Of a stretch of DNA of 64,000 bases, positions 8,890 through 18,714 are shown piece by piece (the stretch's first letter is position 1; the number at the start of each line of letters is the position of its first letter). The translations under genes were made by a program, and so were the position numbers. The notes under the pieces are model-generated. The model made no database searches, was not told the origin of the DNA, and saw nothing but the letters and a program-made list of their open reading frames with translations. The stretch is from Acidiphilium sp. PA (GTDB lineage: Bacteria > Pseudomonadota > Alphaproteobacteria > Acetobacterales > Acetobacteraceae). The DNA is taken from positions 19,056 through 83,055 of the forward strand of contig NZ_JAIMBY010000015.1 in assembly GCF_026191915.1 (NCBI RefSeq). The letters are read 5' to 3'.

Positions 8890-10701
8890 TCAGTAAACGC
8901 GCTTCTTGGGCGGAAACACCGAGACGTCGTTGGTCATGGTCTGCATCCGCACCGGCCGGTAATCGAGCGAAACCGCACCATCGGGCGAGCAATGCGCCAG
9001 GCTGTGCTTCATCCACGCCGCATCGTCACGCTCGGCATAATCGTCATGCGCATGCGCGCCACGGCTTTCGTGCCGCGCCTCGGCCGAGACCATCGTGGTG
9101 ATCGCGTTGCCCATCAGATTATGCAGCTCGAGTGCTTCCATCAGGTCGGAATTCCAGATCATGCCCCGATCATTGACCGTGATGTCCTTCATGCCGTGCC
9201 AGATCGTCGACATCTTATCGACACCCTCCTTGAGGGTCTTCGAATTGCGGAACACCGCAGCGTGGTTCTGCATCGTGCGCTGCATATTGTCGCGCAGCGC
9301 CGCCACATTGGTGCCGCCCTTGGCATGACGTGTCGCATCCAGCCGGTCGAGTGACGCTTCGCCCGCCCGCGGCGGCAGATTGGGCTGCGACGCACCGGGG
9401 GTGACGATCTTCGCCGCCTGATGCGCCGCCGCCCGGCCGAACACCACCAGGTCGAGCAGCGAATTGGTCCCAAGCCGGTTGGCGCCATGCACCGAAACGC
9501 ACGCAGCCTCACCCACCGCCATCAGCCCCGGCACCACCGCATCAGGATCGGAGGCGGTCGGGCGCAGCACTTCGGCGCGGAAATTGGTCGGAATTCCGCC
9601 CATGTTGTAGTGCACGGTCGGCAGCACCGGAATCGGCGCCTTGGTCACATCGACACCGGCAAACACCCGCGCGGTCTCCGAAATCCCCGGCAGCCGCTCG
9701 TGCAACTGCTCGGGCTTGAGCCCCTCGAGATGCAGCAGGATATGATCCTTGTTCGGCCCGCAGCCACGCCCCTCCATGATCTCGATCGTCATTGAGCGCG
9801 AAACCACGTCGCGCGAGGCAAGATCCTTCGCGGTCGGCGCGTAGCGCTCCATGAACCGCTCGCCCTCGGCATTTGTCAGATAGCCGCCTTCGCCGCGGGC
9901 ACCCTCGGTGATCAGGCAGCCGGCCGGGAAAATACCGGTCGGATGGAACTGCACGAACTCCATGTCCTGCATCGAAAGCCCGGCGCGCAACGCCATGCCC
10001 CCGCCATCGCCGGTGCAGGTATGCGCCGAGGTGCACGACAGATAGGCCCGGCCGTATCCGCCGGTCGCCAGCACCACCAGCTGCGCGCGGAACCGGTGGA
10101 TCGTGCCGTCCTCCAAACACCAGGCCATCACGCCACGGCATGCGCCCTCGTCGTCCATGATCAGGTCGGTCGCGAAATACTCGACAAAGAATTCCACATC
10201 CTGCTTCAGGCTCTGCTGATACAGCGTGTGCAGAATCGCATGCCCGGTGCGGTCGGCTGCGGCACAGGCGCGCGGCACCGGTGCGGCCCCGAATTCCTTC
10301 ATGTGCCCGCCGAACGGCCGCTGATAGATCTTGCCGTCCTCGGTGCGGCTGAACGGCACACCGAAATGCTCAAGCTCGTAGATCGCGGGAATCGCCTCGC
10401 GGCACATGTATTCGATCGCGTCCTGATCGCCCAGCCAGTCCGAGCCCTTGACGGTGTCATACATATGCCAGCGCCAGTCGTCCGGCTCCATGTTGCCGAG
10501 CGCCGCGCCAATGCCGCCCTGCGCCGCCACGGTATGGCTGCGGGTGGGGAACACCTTGGTGATGCACGCGGTTTTCAGCCCCGCCTGACCCATGCCGAGG
10601 GTGGCGCGCAGACCGGACCCGCCGGCGCCCACCACCAGCACGTCATAGGTATGATCGATGATGGTGTAAGCCCCGAGCGATGGCTTGGACATGGCATTCA
10701 T
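8890..10701 (-). CDS. sdhA: Succinate dehydrogenase flavoprotein subunit
   Basis: Catalytic flavoprotein of complex II, oxidising succinate to fumarate in the TCA cycle. The 603 residues are a normal length. The FAD-binding GAGGSG is at 25-30 and the covalent FAD histidine is His56 in [11 protein letters not shown]. The substrate-domain segment [15 protein letters not shown] and the C-terminal [15 protein letters not shown] motif are intact. It lies 19 bp downstream of sdhD in the operon. Confidence 0.98.
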   Translation of the reverse strand: MNAMSKPSLGAYTIIDHTYDVLVVGAGGSGLRATLGMGQAGLKTACITKVFPTRSHTVAAQGGIGAALGNMEPDDWRWHMYDTVKGSDWLGDQDAIEYMCREAIPAIYELEHFGVPFSRTEDGKIYQRPFGGHMKEFGAAPVPRACAAADRTGHAILHTLYQQSLKQDVEFFVEYFATDLIMDDEGACRGVMAWCLEDGTIHRFRAQLVVLATGGYGRAYLSCTSAHTCTGDGGGMALRAGLSMQDMEFVQFHPTGIFPAGCLITEGARGEGGYLTNAEGERFMERYAPTAKDLASRDVVSRSMTIEIMEGRGCGPNKDHILLHLEGLKPEQLHERLPGISETARVFAGVDVTKAPIPVLPTVHYNMGGIPTNFRAEVLRPTASDPDAVVPGLMAVGEAACVSVHGANRLGTNSLLDLVVFGRAAAHQAAKIVTPGASQPNLPPRAGEASLDRLDATRHAKGGTNVAALRDNMQRTMQNHAAVFRNSKTLKEGVDKMSTIWHGMKDITVNDRGMIWNSDLMEALELHNLMGNAITTMVSAEARHESRGAHAHDDYAERDDAAWMKHSLAHCSPDGAVSLDYRPVRMQTMTNDVSVFPPKKRVY

Positions 10702-10720
10702 GGTTGTTTACCCTGCAGGA

Positions 10721-11125
10721 TCAGAAAATCAGTTTCAGCACCGAGACCAGCGCGAGCAGGCCGAAGAAAATAACGACTGCGCGCATCGCCAGCACGGCGG
10801 TGAGGCGTCTGGCCTCGGAATGGATGTAGTCCTCGATCACGACCTGCAAACCCAGCTGCAAATGATAGAACAGGGCTGCAACCAGCGCGATGAACAACAC
10901 CCCGTTCCACGGCTCGGCCATATAGCGCAGCATCGCTGCCTGATCCGCCCCTTCGAGCAGAAACACCGAGAGCACGAAATACAGCGACAGCGGCAGCAGC
11001 GCCATCGCGGTCAGCCGCTGCGCCCACCAATGCCCGAGGCCCGATTTCGCCGAACCCATGCCGCGCGCCCGCCCGAGCGGCGAGCGCATGATCTTGATCG
11101 CCTGGTCGGATCGCGGCGCGCTCAC
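10721..11125 (-). CDS. sdhD: Succinate dehydrogenase membrane anchor subunit D
   Basis: One of the two membrane anchors of complex II, helping to bind haem b and ubiquinone. I choose the GTG at 11125, whose GTGA overlaps the sdhC stop by 4 bp, giving 134 residues; the frame is open further upstream but inside sdhC. Three hydrophobic helices follow an arginine-rich N-terminus, and the second has the haem-ligand type histidine in LFYHLQLGLQVVIEDYIHS. Length and gene order support the call. Confidence 0.92.
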   Translation of the reverse strand: MSAPRSDQAIKIMRSPLGRARGMGSAKSGLGHWWAQRLTAMALLPLSLYFVLSVFLLEGADQAAMLRYMAEPWNGVLFIALVAALFYHLQLGLQVVIEDYIHSEARRLTAVLAMRAVVIFFGLLALVSVLKLIF

Positions 11126-11565
11126 AGGATCACCAGCCCGATGACCCAGAACACCACCGTCAACCCCGCACTCGCAACCAGAACCGCATAGCCGGTCCGG
11201 TGCATCGTCGGCAGGTCGAACCCATACCCCGCATCCCACAGCAGATGCCGGATGCCGTTACAGAAATGGTAGAACAGCGCGAGGGTGAAGCCGAACAGGA
11301 TCAGCATGCCCACGATCGAATCGAGCAGCGATTGTGCAAGCGCGAACGCGCCCGCCGAGGTCGCCGCCGCCGCCAGCCAGAGCGACAGCAGCACCGCCCC
11401 GAGTGACAGCGCCACGCCGGTAATCCGATGGAAAATCGACAGAGCCGAGGAAATCTGCGGCTTATAGACCTGCAAATGCGGCGATAACGGTCGCTGGACG
11501 AGGGTTCCGGCGGTATTGCGGCCCTGCATCAGGGCCTCACGCACATCTGGCACGACGATCACCAT
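11122..11565 (-). CDS. sdhC: Succinate dehydrogenase cytochrome b556 subunit
   Basis: Cytochrome b subunit of complex II, 147 residues with three membrane helices. RPLSPHLQVYKPQISSALS and IFHRITGVALSLG are the family signature, and FYHFCNGIRHLLWDAG carries the haem histidine. It is the first gene of sdhCDAB. The ATG is preceded by about 150 bp without genes that must hold the operon promoter; a TTGACC followed 17 bp later by a weak TAAGCA on this strand (about 11607-11635) is the best candidate I see. Confidence 0.96.
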   Translation of the reverse strand: MVIVVPDVREALMQGRNTAGTLVQRPLSPHLQVYKPQISSALSIFHRITGVALSLGAVLLSLWLAAAATSAGAFALAQSLLDSIVGMLILFGFTLALFYHFCNGIRHLLWDAGYGFDLPTMHRTGYAVLVASAGLTVVFWVIGLVIL

Positions 11566-11720
11566 TCGTTGTCGATTGTTGAGAAAACATATCGAAATGC
11601 TGCACTTGCTTACTGCCCGAGGTGGTGAGGGTCAACCGCACGTCAATGTCGCAGGGCATGGTTAAGAAAGCGTTTCCTTTTGGCAAAACCACCGCAGAAA
11701 ACGCCCACGCCCCGCGCCTA

Positions 11721-12359
11721 TCACGTGATCCGATACAAAATCGTCTCGCGCATCGTCCGGCTTTCCAGTTCCGGCGTCGTGGCAATCTCATAGCGGGCGA
11801 AGGCCGCGAGACCCTCCCGCGGCACATAGGCGCGCCCCGGGTCCGCGATCCACACCTCGCCGCGCGCCGCACATGCGCGCAGCCAGGGCCAGATATGCCG
11901 CGTCATCGGGGCTTCGTAACAGATATCGCCGCACAGGATCAGATCGGCATCCCGCACCGACCCGGTCGCATCGCCGATTTCAACGGCGATCCCCGCCCCG
12001 TTCGCCCGCGCGTTCAGCGCCATCGCCGCCCCCGCCATCGGGTCGATCTCGATCGCGGTCACCGCGGCCGCGCCGGCCATCCACGCGGCAATGCCCGCAA
12101 GCCCGGACCCGGCGGCGAAATCGATCACCCGTTTGCCCCGCACCAGACCAGGATGATCGAGGCAATGCCGCGCCAGCGCGATCGAGCCCGGCCACGCAAA
12201 CGCCCAATACGGCGGTGCGATGCCGGTTTCCGCCAGAAACGCCTCGGTCGCCTGCCAGATCGGCGTAATCTCGGTCGCCAGATGCAGCCTGATTTCCGGG
12301 ATCAGATCCGGTGCCGCAAGGCAGGTCGAGCGGCGGATGAAATCCTCCGGATCGGTCAT
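11721..12359 (-). CDS. Class I SAM-dependent methyltransferase, ETF-beta lysine methyltransferase-like
   Basis: A 212-residue Rossmann methyltransferase. SAM motif I is VIDFAAGSGLAGIAA, the acidic residue of motif II is in VTAIEIDP, and DLILCGDICYE occupies motif IV. PPYWAFAWPGSIALARH before the fold is typical of the group that includes ETF-beta and other protein lysine methyltransferases. The target cannot be read from sequence. It overlaps ubiA by 4 bp, so the two are co-translated. Confidence 0.82.
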   Translation of the reverse strand: MTDPEDFIRRSTCLAAPDLIPEIRLHLATEITPIWQATEAFLAETGIAPPYWAFAWPGSIALARHCLDHPGLVRGKRVIDFAAGSGLAGIAAWMAGAAAVTAIEIDPMAGAAMALNARANGAGIAVEIGDATGSVRDADLILCGDICYEAPMTRHIWPWLRACAARGEVWIADPGRAYVPREGLAAFARYEIATTPELESRTMRETILYRIT

Positions 12360-13273
12360 CGCCCGAGCAGAACGGCAAGCGCCACCAGCAACCCGACCTC
12401 GCGGTTCAGCTTGAACAGGGCAAGGCAGCGCACCGGATCATCGATATCGAGCCGCACGATCTGCCAGGCCAGCACCGCCGCCGGTGCCGCGAGCGCAACA
12501 ACACCCAGCGGGCGCAACCCCGCAACGATGAACGCAACCAGCAGCAGACCGATCGCCCCGCCATAGCACACCATCAAAAACCGCCGCGTGTCAGCGCCGA
12601 ATTTCAACGCGGTCGATTTGATCCCGGCCATCGCATCATCCTCGCGATCCTGATGCGCATAGATCGTGTCATACCCCAGAATCCACAAAATCGTCCCGGC
12701 GTAGAGCGGCAGCACCGGCCAGTCGAGGCTGCCGTGCGCCGCGGCATACCCCATCGGCGCGCCCCACCCGAAGGTGAAACCCAGCATCATCTGCGGCCAG
12801 AACGTCACGCGCTTGGCGGCCGGATACAGTGCCACGAGCACCAGCGAGACCACGCCGAGGATCTGCGCCGTCCGATCGAGCAGCAGCAGAATAACCAGCC
12901 CCGCCACCAGCAGCCCCACCAGAAACCCCAGCGCCTGCGGCACCGAAAGCGCACCGGACGCCAGCGGCCGCCCCGCCGTGCGCGCGACCAGACGATCCAG
13001 CCTGCGGTCCCATAAATCATTCACCGTGCAGCCCGCCGCCCGCATCACAATCGCGCCGATCGCGAACAGCACGATCAGATACAGGCTGAACCACACCCCC
13101 GCGCCCGCGAGCAGAATGCTCCACAACCCCGGCAGAAACAGCAGCCAGATGCCGATCGGCCGATCCAGCCGGGCCAGCAGCGCAAACGGCCGCAGCCTGG
13201 CGGGCAACCGCGCGATCCAGCCCGTCGGGCGGATATCGGTAAATCCCTGATCTGCTGGTAAAGCGTTCGGCAT
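12356..13273 (-). CDS. ubiA: 4-hydroxybenzoate polyprenyltransferase
   Basis: Integral membrane prenyltransferase that attaches the polyprenyl chain to 4-hydroxybenzoate in ubiquinone synthesis. The two Asp-rich Mg-diphosphate motifs are NDLWDRRLDR and YDTIYAHQDREDD, each in a loop between helices; eight or nine helices are visible. I take the ATG at 13273 (305 residues); an ATG at 13285 would add four residues. The chosen start shares the sequence CATG with the rsmE start on the other strand. The methyltransferase gene overlaps its end. Confidence 0.95.
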   Translation of the reverse strand: MPNALPADQGFTDIRPTGWIARLPARLRPFALLARLDRPIGIWLLFLPGLWSILLAGAGVWFSLYLIVLFAIGAIVMRAAGCTVNDLWDRRLDRLVARTAGRPLASGALSVPQALGFLVGLLVAGLVILLLLDRTAQILGVVSLVLVALYPAAKRVTFWPQMMLGFTFGWGAPMGYAAAHGSLDWPVLPLYAGTILWILGYDTIYAHQDREDDAMAGIKSTALKFGADTRRFLMVCYGGAIGLLLVAFIVAGLRPLGVVALAAPAAVLAWQIVRLDIDDPVRCLALFKLNREVGLLVALAVLLGR

Positions 13274-13988
13274 GGCTTCGATCATCCGCCTTCATGTTCC
13301 GCTGAAACTGGCAACCGGTGCGGTGATTGGCACAAATCCGGCCCAGGCGCACTACCTCGGCACGGTCATGCGCCGGCGTGCCGGCGATACCCTCCGCCTC
13401 TTCAACGGCGCGGATGGCGAGTTCGATGGCGTGATCGAGCGCATCAACCGCCACGGCGCCGATGTCGCCCTCGGCGCCCGAACCCGCGCCCCCGCGCCGG
13501 AGCCCGATTGCTGGCTCGCCTTCGCCCCGGTCAAGCGCGACGCGACCGATCTGATCGTCGAAAAAGCCACCGAGCTCGGCGCCGCCGCGCTCCACCCGGT
13601 GATTACCGCCCGCAGCCAGACCGCACGCATCAACCGCGAGCGGCTCACCGCCATCGCCACCGAAGCCGCCGAGCAGTGCGAGCGCCTGCACGTACCCCCG
13701 GTGTCCGAACCGCGCGACCTCGCGCAGTTCCTCGCCGATTTCCCGTCCGGTCGCCGCCTGTTCGTCGCCGCCGAACGCAGCACCGCGCCGCCGCTGGTCG
13801 CGCTGCCGCATTTGCAACCCCACGCCCTGCTGGTCGGCCCCGAAGGCGGGTTTGCACCGGCGGAACTTGACGGCATGGTGCGGCATGGGTTTGTTACGCT
13901 GGTTTCGCTCGGGCCGCGCATTCTGCGCGCCGAGACCGCCGCCATTGCCGGACTTGCGCGCCTGCTCGCCGCACCGGATCAGGGTTGA
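13272..13988 (+). CDS. rsmE: 16S rRNA (uracil-1498-N3)-methyltransferase
   Basis: RsmE methylates U1498 of 16S rRNA in the 30S subunit using SAM. The 238 residues comprise the N-terminal PUA-like domain and a SPOUT domain with the deep-knot segments LLVGPEGGFAPAELDGM and VSLGPRILRAETAAI, which are diagnostic. There is no intergenic space to ubiA: the two ATGs overlap by 2 bp on opposite strands, so its promoter must lie within ubiA. gshA follows after 31 bp, a common alphaproteobacterial order. Confidence 0.95.
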   Translation: MASIIRLHVPLKLATGAVIGTNPAQAHYLGTVMRRRAGDTLRLFNGADGEFDGVIERINRHGADVALGARTRAPAPEPDCWLAFAPVKRDATDLIVEKATELGAAALHPVITARSQTARINRERLTAIATEAAEQCERLHVPPVSEPRDLAQFLADFPSGRRLFVAAERSTAPPLVALPHLQPHALLVGPEGGFAPAELDGMVRHGFVTLVSLGPRILRAETAAIAGLARLLAAPDQG

Positions 13989-14019
13989 GATCGTGCAGAG
14001 TTGAGATCAGGAGACGTGC

Positions 14020-15381
14020 TTGTCTAACCCCGGAGAGGCCGACGCGACGGCAATTACCCAAACCAGCCAGCTTGCCGCCTGGTTCGCGGCCGGCTGCAAA
14101 CCCGCGTCCGAATTTCGGATCGGCACCGAACACGAAAGCTTCGGCTTCACCCTGAACGGCCAGCACCCGCCCCGCTACGAGGGCGGCATCCGCGAATTGC
14201 TCGACATGATCGGCGCCGATGAAGGGCTGAAACCCATCCTCGATCGCGGCAACCCGATCGGCCTGACCGGGCCGAATTTCTCGATCTCGCTGGAGCCGGG
14301 CGGCCAGTTCGAGCTGTCCGGCGGCATCGTCGCCTCGCTGCACGAAACCAAGGCCGAGATCGATGCGCATATCGCGCGCATCCACCGCGTCGCCCCCAAA
14401 CTCGGCCTCGGCTTCGCACCGCTCGGCTTTCACCCGACCGGCACCCGCGCCGATTTCGACTGGATGCCGAAAGGCCGCTACGCCATCATGCGCGCCTACA
14501 TGCCCCGCGTCGGCACCCGCGGCTTCGACATGATGCTGCGCACCTGCACGGTGCAGGCCAATCTCGATTTCGCCTCCGAAGCCGACATGGTCCGCAAGAT
14601 GCGGGTCGGCTACGCCCTGCAACCGCTCGCGACCGCCCTGTTCGCCAACGGCCCGTTCCGCGAAGGCAAGCCCGACGGCATGCTGTCGAACCGCGCCTAC
14701 ACCTGGCTCGATACCGACAACGCACGGTCCGGCATTCCCCGCGCGGTGTTCGAGGACGGGTTCGGCTTCGAGCGCTACGCCGACTATCTGCTCGATGTGC
14801 CGATGTATTTCGTCTACCGCGACGGGCGCTACATCGACGTCTCCGGCCGCTCCTTCCGCGATTTCATGGCGGGCCGGCTCGCCGGGTTCGAGGGCCAGAC
14901 CCCCACGATCGGCGATTTCGCCGATCACGCGACCACCGCATTCCCCGATGTCCGGCTCAAACGCTTCATCGAAACCCGCGGCGCGGACAGCGGCAACCCC
15001 GCCATGCTGCTGGCCCAGCCGGCCTTCTGGGCCGGCCTGTTCTACGACGATGCCGCCCTCGAAGCCGCCTGCGAACTGATCCGCGACATCGACTACGACA
15101 CGCTGATCACGCTGCGCAACGCAGTGCCGCGCGCCGGCCTCGACATCAAACTCGGCAAAGGCACGCTGCGCGACCTCGGGCGCGACGCGGTCGCCATCGC
15201 CGCCGAAGGCCTGCGGGCGCGCGCGCAATTCAACGCGGCCGGCGAGGACGAACGCATCTACCTCGCCCCTCTGCAGGCCATCACCGAAGGCGAACCGACC
15301 CAGGCGGAGTACTGGCTGGGCCGCTATCACGGCGCCTGGCACGGCGACGTCAGCCGCATTTTTGCCGAGGCGGCGTTGTAA
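14020..15381 (+). CDS. gshA: Glutamate-cysteine ligase, plant/alphaproteobacterial type
   Basis: Joins glutamate and cysteine with ATP, the first step of glutathione synthesis. The 453 residues match the GCS2-like class found in alphaproteobacteria and plants: FRIGTEHESFGF near residue 37, ISLEPGGQFELSGG and FDMMLRTCTVQANLDF are signatures. The start is a TTG at 14020 behind AGGAG with good spacing; the nearby GTG reads into a stop after three codons. It ends 9 bp before a T-run hairpin element that could terminate the rsmE-gshA transcript. Confidence 0.94.
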   Translation: MSNPGEADATAITQTSQLAAWFAAGCKPASEFRIGTEHESFGFTLNGQHPPRYEGGIRELLDMIGADEGLKPILDRGNPIGLTGPNFSISLEPGGQFELSGGIVASLHETKAEIDAHIARIHRVAPKLGLGFAPLGFHPTGTRADFDWMPKGRYAIMRAYMPRVGTRGFDMMLRTCTVQANLDFASEADMVRKMRVGYALQPLATALFANGPFREGKPDGMLSNRAYTWLDTDNARSGIPRAVFEDGFGFERYADYLLDVPMYFVYRDGRYIDVSGRSFRDFMAGRLAGFEGQTPTIGDFADHATTAFPDVRLKRFIETRGADSGNPAMLLAQPAFWAGLFYDDAALEAACELIRDIDYDTLITLRNAVPRAGLDIKLGKGTLRDLGRDAVAIAAEGLRARAQFNAAGEDERIYLAPLQAITEGEPTQAEYWLGRYHGAWHGDVSRIFAEAAL

Positions 15382-15389
15382 AGCGAAAC

Positions 15390-15511
15390 GCTTCTTTTTC
15401 TTGAAGAAAAGAAGCAAAAACACGTCAATCCCCTCGAACTGCGCCCGCAGAACCGCCCGTAGGCCAAATTAAAAGAAGTTTTTTGCGTCTTTTTTCCAAA
15501 AAAAAAGAAGC
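15390..15511. repeat. T-run twin-hairpin element, copy A
   Basis: Two hairpins of the type GCTTCTTTT-loop-AAAAGAAGC (15390-15415 and about 15485-15511) are separated by about 70 bp and flanked inside by AAAAAnnC / AAGTTTTTT, so the element as a whole is an imperfect inverted repeat. The second hairpin reads GCGTC against GAAGC, one mismatch. It lies just downstream of gshA, and the hairpin plus T-run looks like a factor-independent terminator on either strand. Related copies are at 19789, 24798, 27719 and 47276. Confidence 0.85.
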
Positions 15512-15598
15512 GCTTTCCTCCGTTTTTCCGGCTGCGTGTCTGCCTGACCCGATAATTTCCTTGGTCCATTGCGCGAATATCCGTATTGTCCGCAGCGC

Positions 15599-17407
15599 AT
15601 GGATCAGGCGGTCGCTCAGCATCGAACCGAGCCGGCAGCGGCGCATGCCGCGTCCCTTTGGCTCGGCTTCACGGTCCGGGGCCTGATCGTCCGCCTGCTG
15701 ATCACGCTCGTCACGATCGTGGCGGTGACCGTGCAATTGGGCATGTCCAACCGGCAACTGCCGTTCCATTTCGATCCCAAATCCACCTATGGACTCGTCA
15801 CCCCGCGCGCCGGCGTCGCACTCCCGGCCGGGCTGCAACCGGGCGTCCACGTTGCCTTTGCCGATCAGACGCTGGCGACGCGCGCCGTGCTGATGGCCCC
15901 GGAGGTGACGGGCACCCAAGCCTATCCGCTGGTGATCCACCACGCCGGCGAGCCACAGACGATTATGGTCAGAACCATCAGGCAGCCAAGCGAAGGCCCG
16001 TTCCTCTTCGTGATCAATCTGTTTAGCATCATGGCCATCCTCGTCCTGGGCCTCGCCGCACTCTGGCGCGGTCGAGACTGGTCGGCCTGGGGCCTGGCCG
16101 CCTTCTCACTATCGGTGTTGATCGGCAGCGCCCTCGGCCAGGCGCCGCTGCCACCTTTTTTCAACCTTGTTGCCGCCTTCGTCGAGGTGGTGTTCACCGG
16201 GCCAATGACCTTTATCGGTCTCTATTTGTCGTCGCGCGCCCTGACGGCACGAGCCAGTGCGCGACAGCAGCGCGGTCTCTGGATCTATGGCGCCATGGCG
16301 CTGACCATGGTCTGTTGCGAATACTCCCCAATCCCGATGGTGCTGTTCGCGCACCGAATCAGCGGCACCGCCGCGCTGAACCTGCTGGGCGGCAGCCTCG
16401 CCGCGCTCATGCTCGTGGTGCCGCTGGTCACGCTCGCATCGGGCTATCGCGGTGCCCCGCCGGAGCAGCGTCTGCGTATCCGCTGGGTCTTTACCGGCAC
16501 GTTCCTGCTGATCCCGCAGCTTGCAACCAGTTTCCTGGAGGCGCTCTGGCTGACCAAGGGCTCCGAGGCCTCGGTGCTGGTTGCCGCCTTCCGTGCGGTG
16601 CTGACCGCAGTGATCTTCGGGACCTATGCCTTCGCCGTGCTGGCAACCCGCCTGGTCGAGGTCCGCATCGCGGTCAACCGCGCCGTCGTCTTCACCGCGC
16701 TGATGGGTCTCGTCGTCGGCCTGCTCGCCCTGGTCGAAAGCCTGATCGAGAACAGCGCCCTGCATGGCCGTGCCGGTCTCGCCCTCGAAGTCGCCGCCCC
16801 GCTGATCCTCGGCATCGCCTTCGACCAGTTGCAACGACGGATCGAACAGATCGTGGACCGCGTCTTCTTCCGCCGCGAACACCACGCCCGCAAAACCCTG
16901 CATGAATTCGTTCGCGACGCCGGCTTCATCGAACAGGCCGATGTGCTGGTCGCCCGGATGGTCACGATGTTCAGCCAGCACGCCGGCGGCAGCGGCGCGG
17001 TGCTCTACGAAACGCGCGCCACGATGTTCGAGCGCTCGGCCCAGCACGGCCAGCGCTGGCCGGACGCGATCGATGGCGATGACCCCGCTTTGGTCCGCCT
17101 TCGCGCGACCCTGGCGCCGCTCGATCTGCAAGGCGTCGAAACCGCGCTGGGCGCCGATGGCCTCGCCCTGCCGCTCGCCCTGCGCGGCCGGCTGTTCGGC
17201 GTTCTGGTCTGCGGCCCGCGCAGCGCGGGGCGTTATGCCCAGGCCGAGATGGCCGAACTGAACCAGGCAGCGCGGGAGGTCGGCGCGTCGCTGTTCGCCC
17301 TGCGCGCCCGGGCGAACGAGGCGCTGGTCGAACGGCTCGCCCTCGGACAGGTCGCCCCGCACGATGCAACGATCGAGGCCAGACAGCTCACCGGCCTGAC
17401 CTCCTAA
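15599..17407 (+). CDS. Orphan membrane sensor: PDZ-like, seven-helix and GAF domains, no output domain
   Basis: A 602-residue protein, ATG at 15599 preferred over an open upstream ATG. One N-terminal helix (about 25-45) is followed by an outer segment (about 60-135) shaped like a PDZ domain (ALPAGLQPGVHVAFADQTL then QTIMVRTIRQ), then about seven helices (140-400), a basic linker (VDRVFFRREHHARKTLHEF) and a GAF-like domain (about 440-590). This is the front end of membrane histidine kinases or diguanylate cyclases, but the chain stops with no kinase, GGDEF or phosphatase domain. Nothing suggests a frameshift: its stop overlaps the convergent bioA end by 4 bp. Ligand and partner are unknown. 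Confidence 0.72.
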   Translation: MDQAVAQHRTEPAAAHAASLWLGFTVRGLIVRLLITLVTIVAVTVQLGMSNRQLPFHFDPKSTYGLVTPRAGVALPAGLQPGVHVAFADQTLATRAVLMAPEVTGTQAYPLVIHHAGEPQTIMVRTIRQPSEGPFLFVINLFSIMAILVLGLAALWRGRDWSAWGLAAFSLSVLIGSALGQAPLPPFFNLVAAFVEVVFTGPMTFIGLYLSSRALTARASARQQRGLWIYGAMALTMVCCEYSPIPMVLFAHRISGTAALNLLGGSLAALMLVVPLVTLASGYRGAPPEQRLRIRWVFTGTFLLIPQLATSFLEALWLTKGSEASVLVAAFRAVLTAVIFGTYAFAVLATRLVEVRIAVNRAVVFTALMGLVVGLLALVESLIENSALHGRAGLALEVAAPLILGIAFDQLQRRIEQIVDRVFFRREHHARKTLHEFVRDAGFIEQADVLVARMVTMFSQHAGGSGAVLYETRATMFERSAQHGQRWPDAIDGDDPALVRLRATLAPLDLQGVETALGADGLALPLALRGRLFGVLVCGPRSAGRYAQAEMAELNQAAREVGASLFALRARANEALVERLALGQVAPHDATIEARQLTGLTS

Positions 17408-18711
17408 CCGCCGGGCGTTCGTTCGGTCCGGTTTGGAACACAGACCATCCCGCCGACCACATCGACGACCGCGCGGCACAGCGCCCGCAGCTGACCCGGC
17501 CCGATGGTCAGCGCCGGCGTCAGATAAACGATATCCCGGAATGGCCGCACCCAGACACCGTGCCGGATGAACGCGGCGCGCAAGGCCCCCGGATCATCGA
17601 TCCGCGCGAGCTGCACCACGCCGATCGCGCCCATCACCCGCACATCCACCACCCCCGGCAGCGCCCGGCACGGCGCGAGCCCGGTGCGCAACCCCGCCTC
17701 GATCGCGGCGGCCTGCGCCAGCCTCGGTTCGGTCTCGAACAGGTCGAGCGAGGCATTGGCGGCGGCACACCCGAGCGGATTGGCCATGAACGTGGGGCCG
17801 TGCATCAGCGCATGGCCAGGATTGTCCGATAAAAACGCCTCGAACAGCCCATCGGCCACAATCGTCGCCGCCAGCGGCGAGGTCCCGCCGGTCAGCGCCT
17901 TCGACAGCGTGATGATATCGGGCACCACCCCTGCCTGCTGCCAGGCGAACAGTGTCCCGGTGCGCCCGAACCCGGTGAAAATCTCATCGAATATCAAGGT
18001 CAGCCCGTAATGATCGGCGGTCGCCCGCAAATGGCGCAGCGTCGCGGCATCGTTGAACACCATGCCGCCCGCCCCCTGCACCAGCGGCTCGACGATGATC
18101 CCGGCCAGCGTCCCCGCATGCTCCTCAACTATAAGGTCGAACGTCACGCGCGACGCCGCATCCCGCGGCAACGGCGCGATCACCTGCGCGGCCAGCATCC
18201 CGGCAAACAGCGCGTGCATCCCTTCCTCAGGATCGCAGATCGCCATGGTCGCAAACGTGTCGCCATGATAGCCGCCGTGAAACGCAACGAATTTCGTCCG
18301 GTTGCGCGCCCCCCGGTTAAGCCGCGCCTGCACCGCGATCTTCATCGCGACCTCGACCGCGACCGAACCGGAATCGGTGAAGAACACCCGGTTCAACCCG
18401 TCCGGCAGCAACCCCGCCAGCCGCGCGGCAAGCCGATAGGCCGGCTCATGCGCCAGCCCGCCGAACATCACATGCGGCATCGCCTCGAGCTGGGCCGCCA
18501 CCGCCGCGCGGATGTGCGGATGGTTATAGCCGTGGCAGGCGGTCCACCAGGACGCGATGCCATCGATCAGGATGCGCCCATCCGCAAGCTCGATGTCGCT
18601 GCCGCTGGTCCGCACCACCGGCATCGGCAGCGGTGCCGTCCGCATCTGGGCATAGGGCAGCCAGACGTGGTTCCACCCCGTCGTCAGCCAGTCGGGATCA
18701 TTCCCATCCAT
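17404..18711 (-). CDS. bioA: Adenosylmethionine-8-amino-7-oxononanoate aminotransferase
   Basis: PLP enzyme converting KAPA to DAPA in biotin synthesis with SAM as amino donor. The 435 residues show the BioA marker SWWTACHGYNHP (Trp55-Trp56), Asp242 in LIFDEIFTGFGRTG and the PLP lysine Lys271 in TLSKALTGG. bioB lies 3 bp upstream on the same strand, so bioB-bioA is an operon, divergent from bioF-bioD. Its end overlaps the sensor gene on the other strand by 4 bp. Confidence 0.96.
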   Translation of the reverse strand: MDGNDPDWLTTGWNHVWLPYAQMRTAPLPMPVVRTSGSDIELADGRILIDGIASWWTACHGYNHPHIRAAVAAQLEAMPHVMFGGLAHEPAYRLAARLAGLLPDGLNRVFFTDSGSVAVEVAMKIAVQARLNRGARNRTKFVAFHGGYHGDTFATMAICDPEEGMHALFAGMLAAQVIAPLPRDAASRVTFDLIVEEHAGTLAGIIVEPLVQGAGGMVFNDAATLRHLRATADHYGLTLIFDEIFTGFGRTGTLFAWQQAGVVPDIITLSKALTGGTSPLAATIVADGLFEAFLSDNPGHALMHGPTFMANPLGCAAANASLDLFETEPRLAQAAAIEAGLRTGLAPCRALPGVVDVRVMGAIGVVQLARIDDPGALRAAFIRHGVWVRPFRDIVYLTPALTIGPGQLRALCRAVVDVVGGMVCVPNRTERTPGG

Positions 18712-18714
18712 GCC

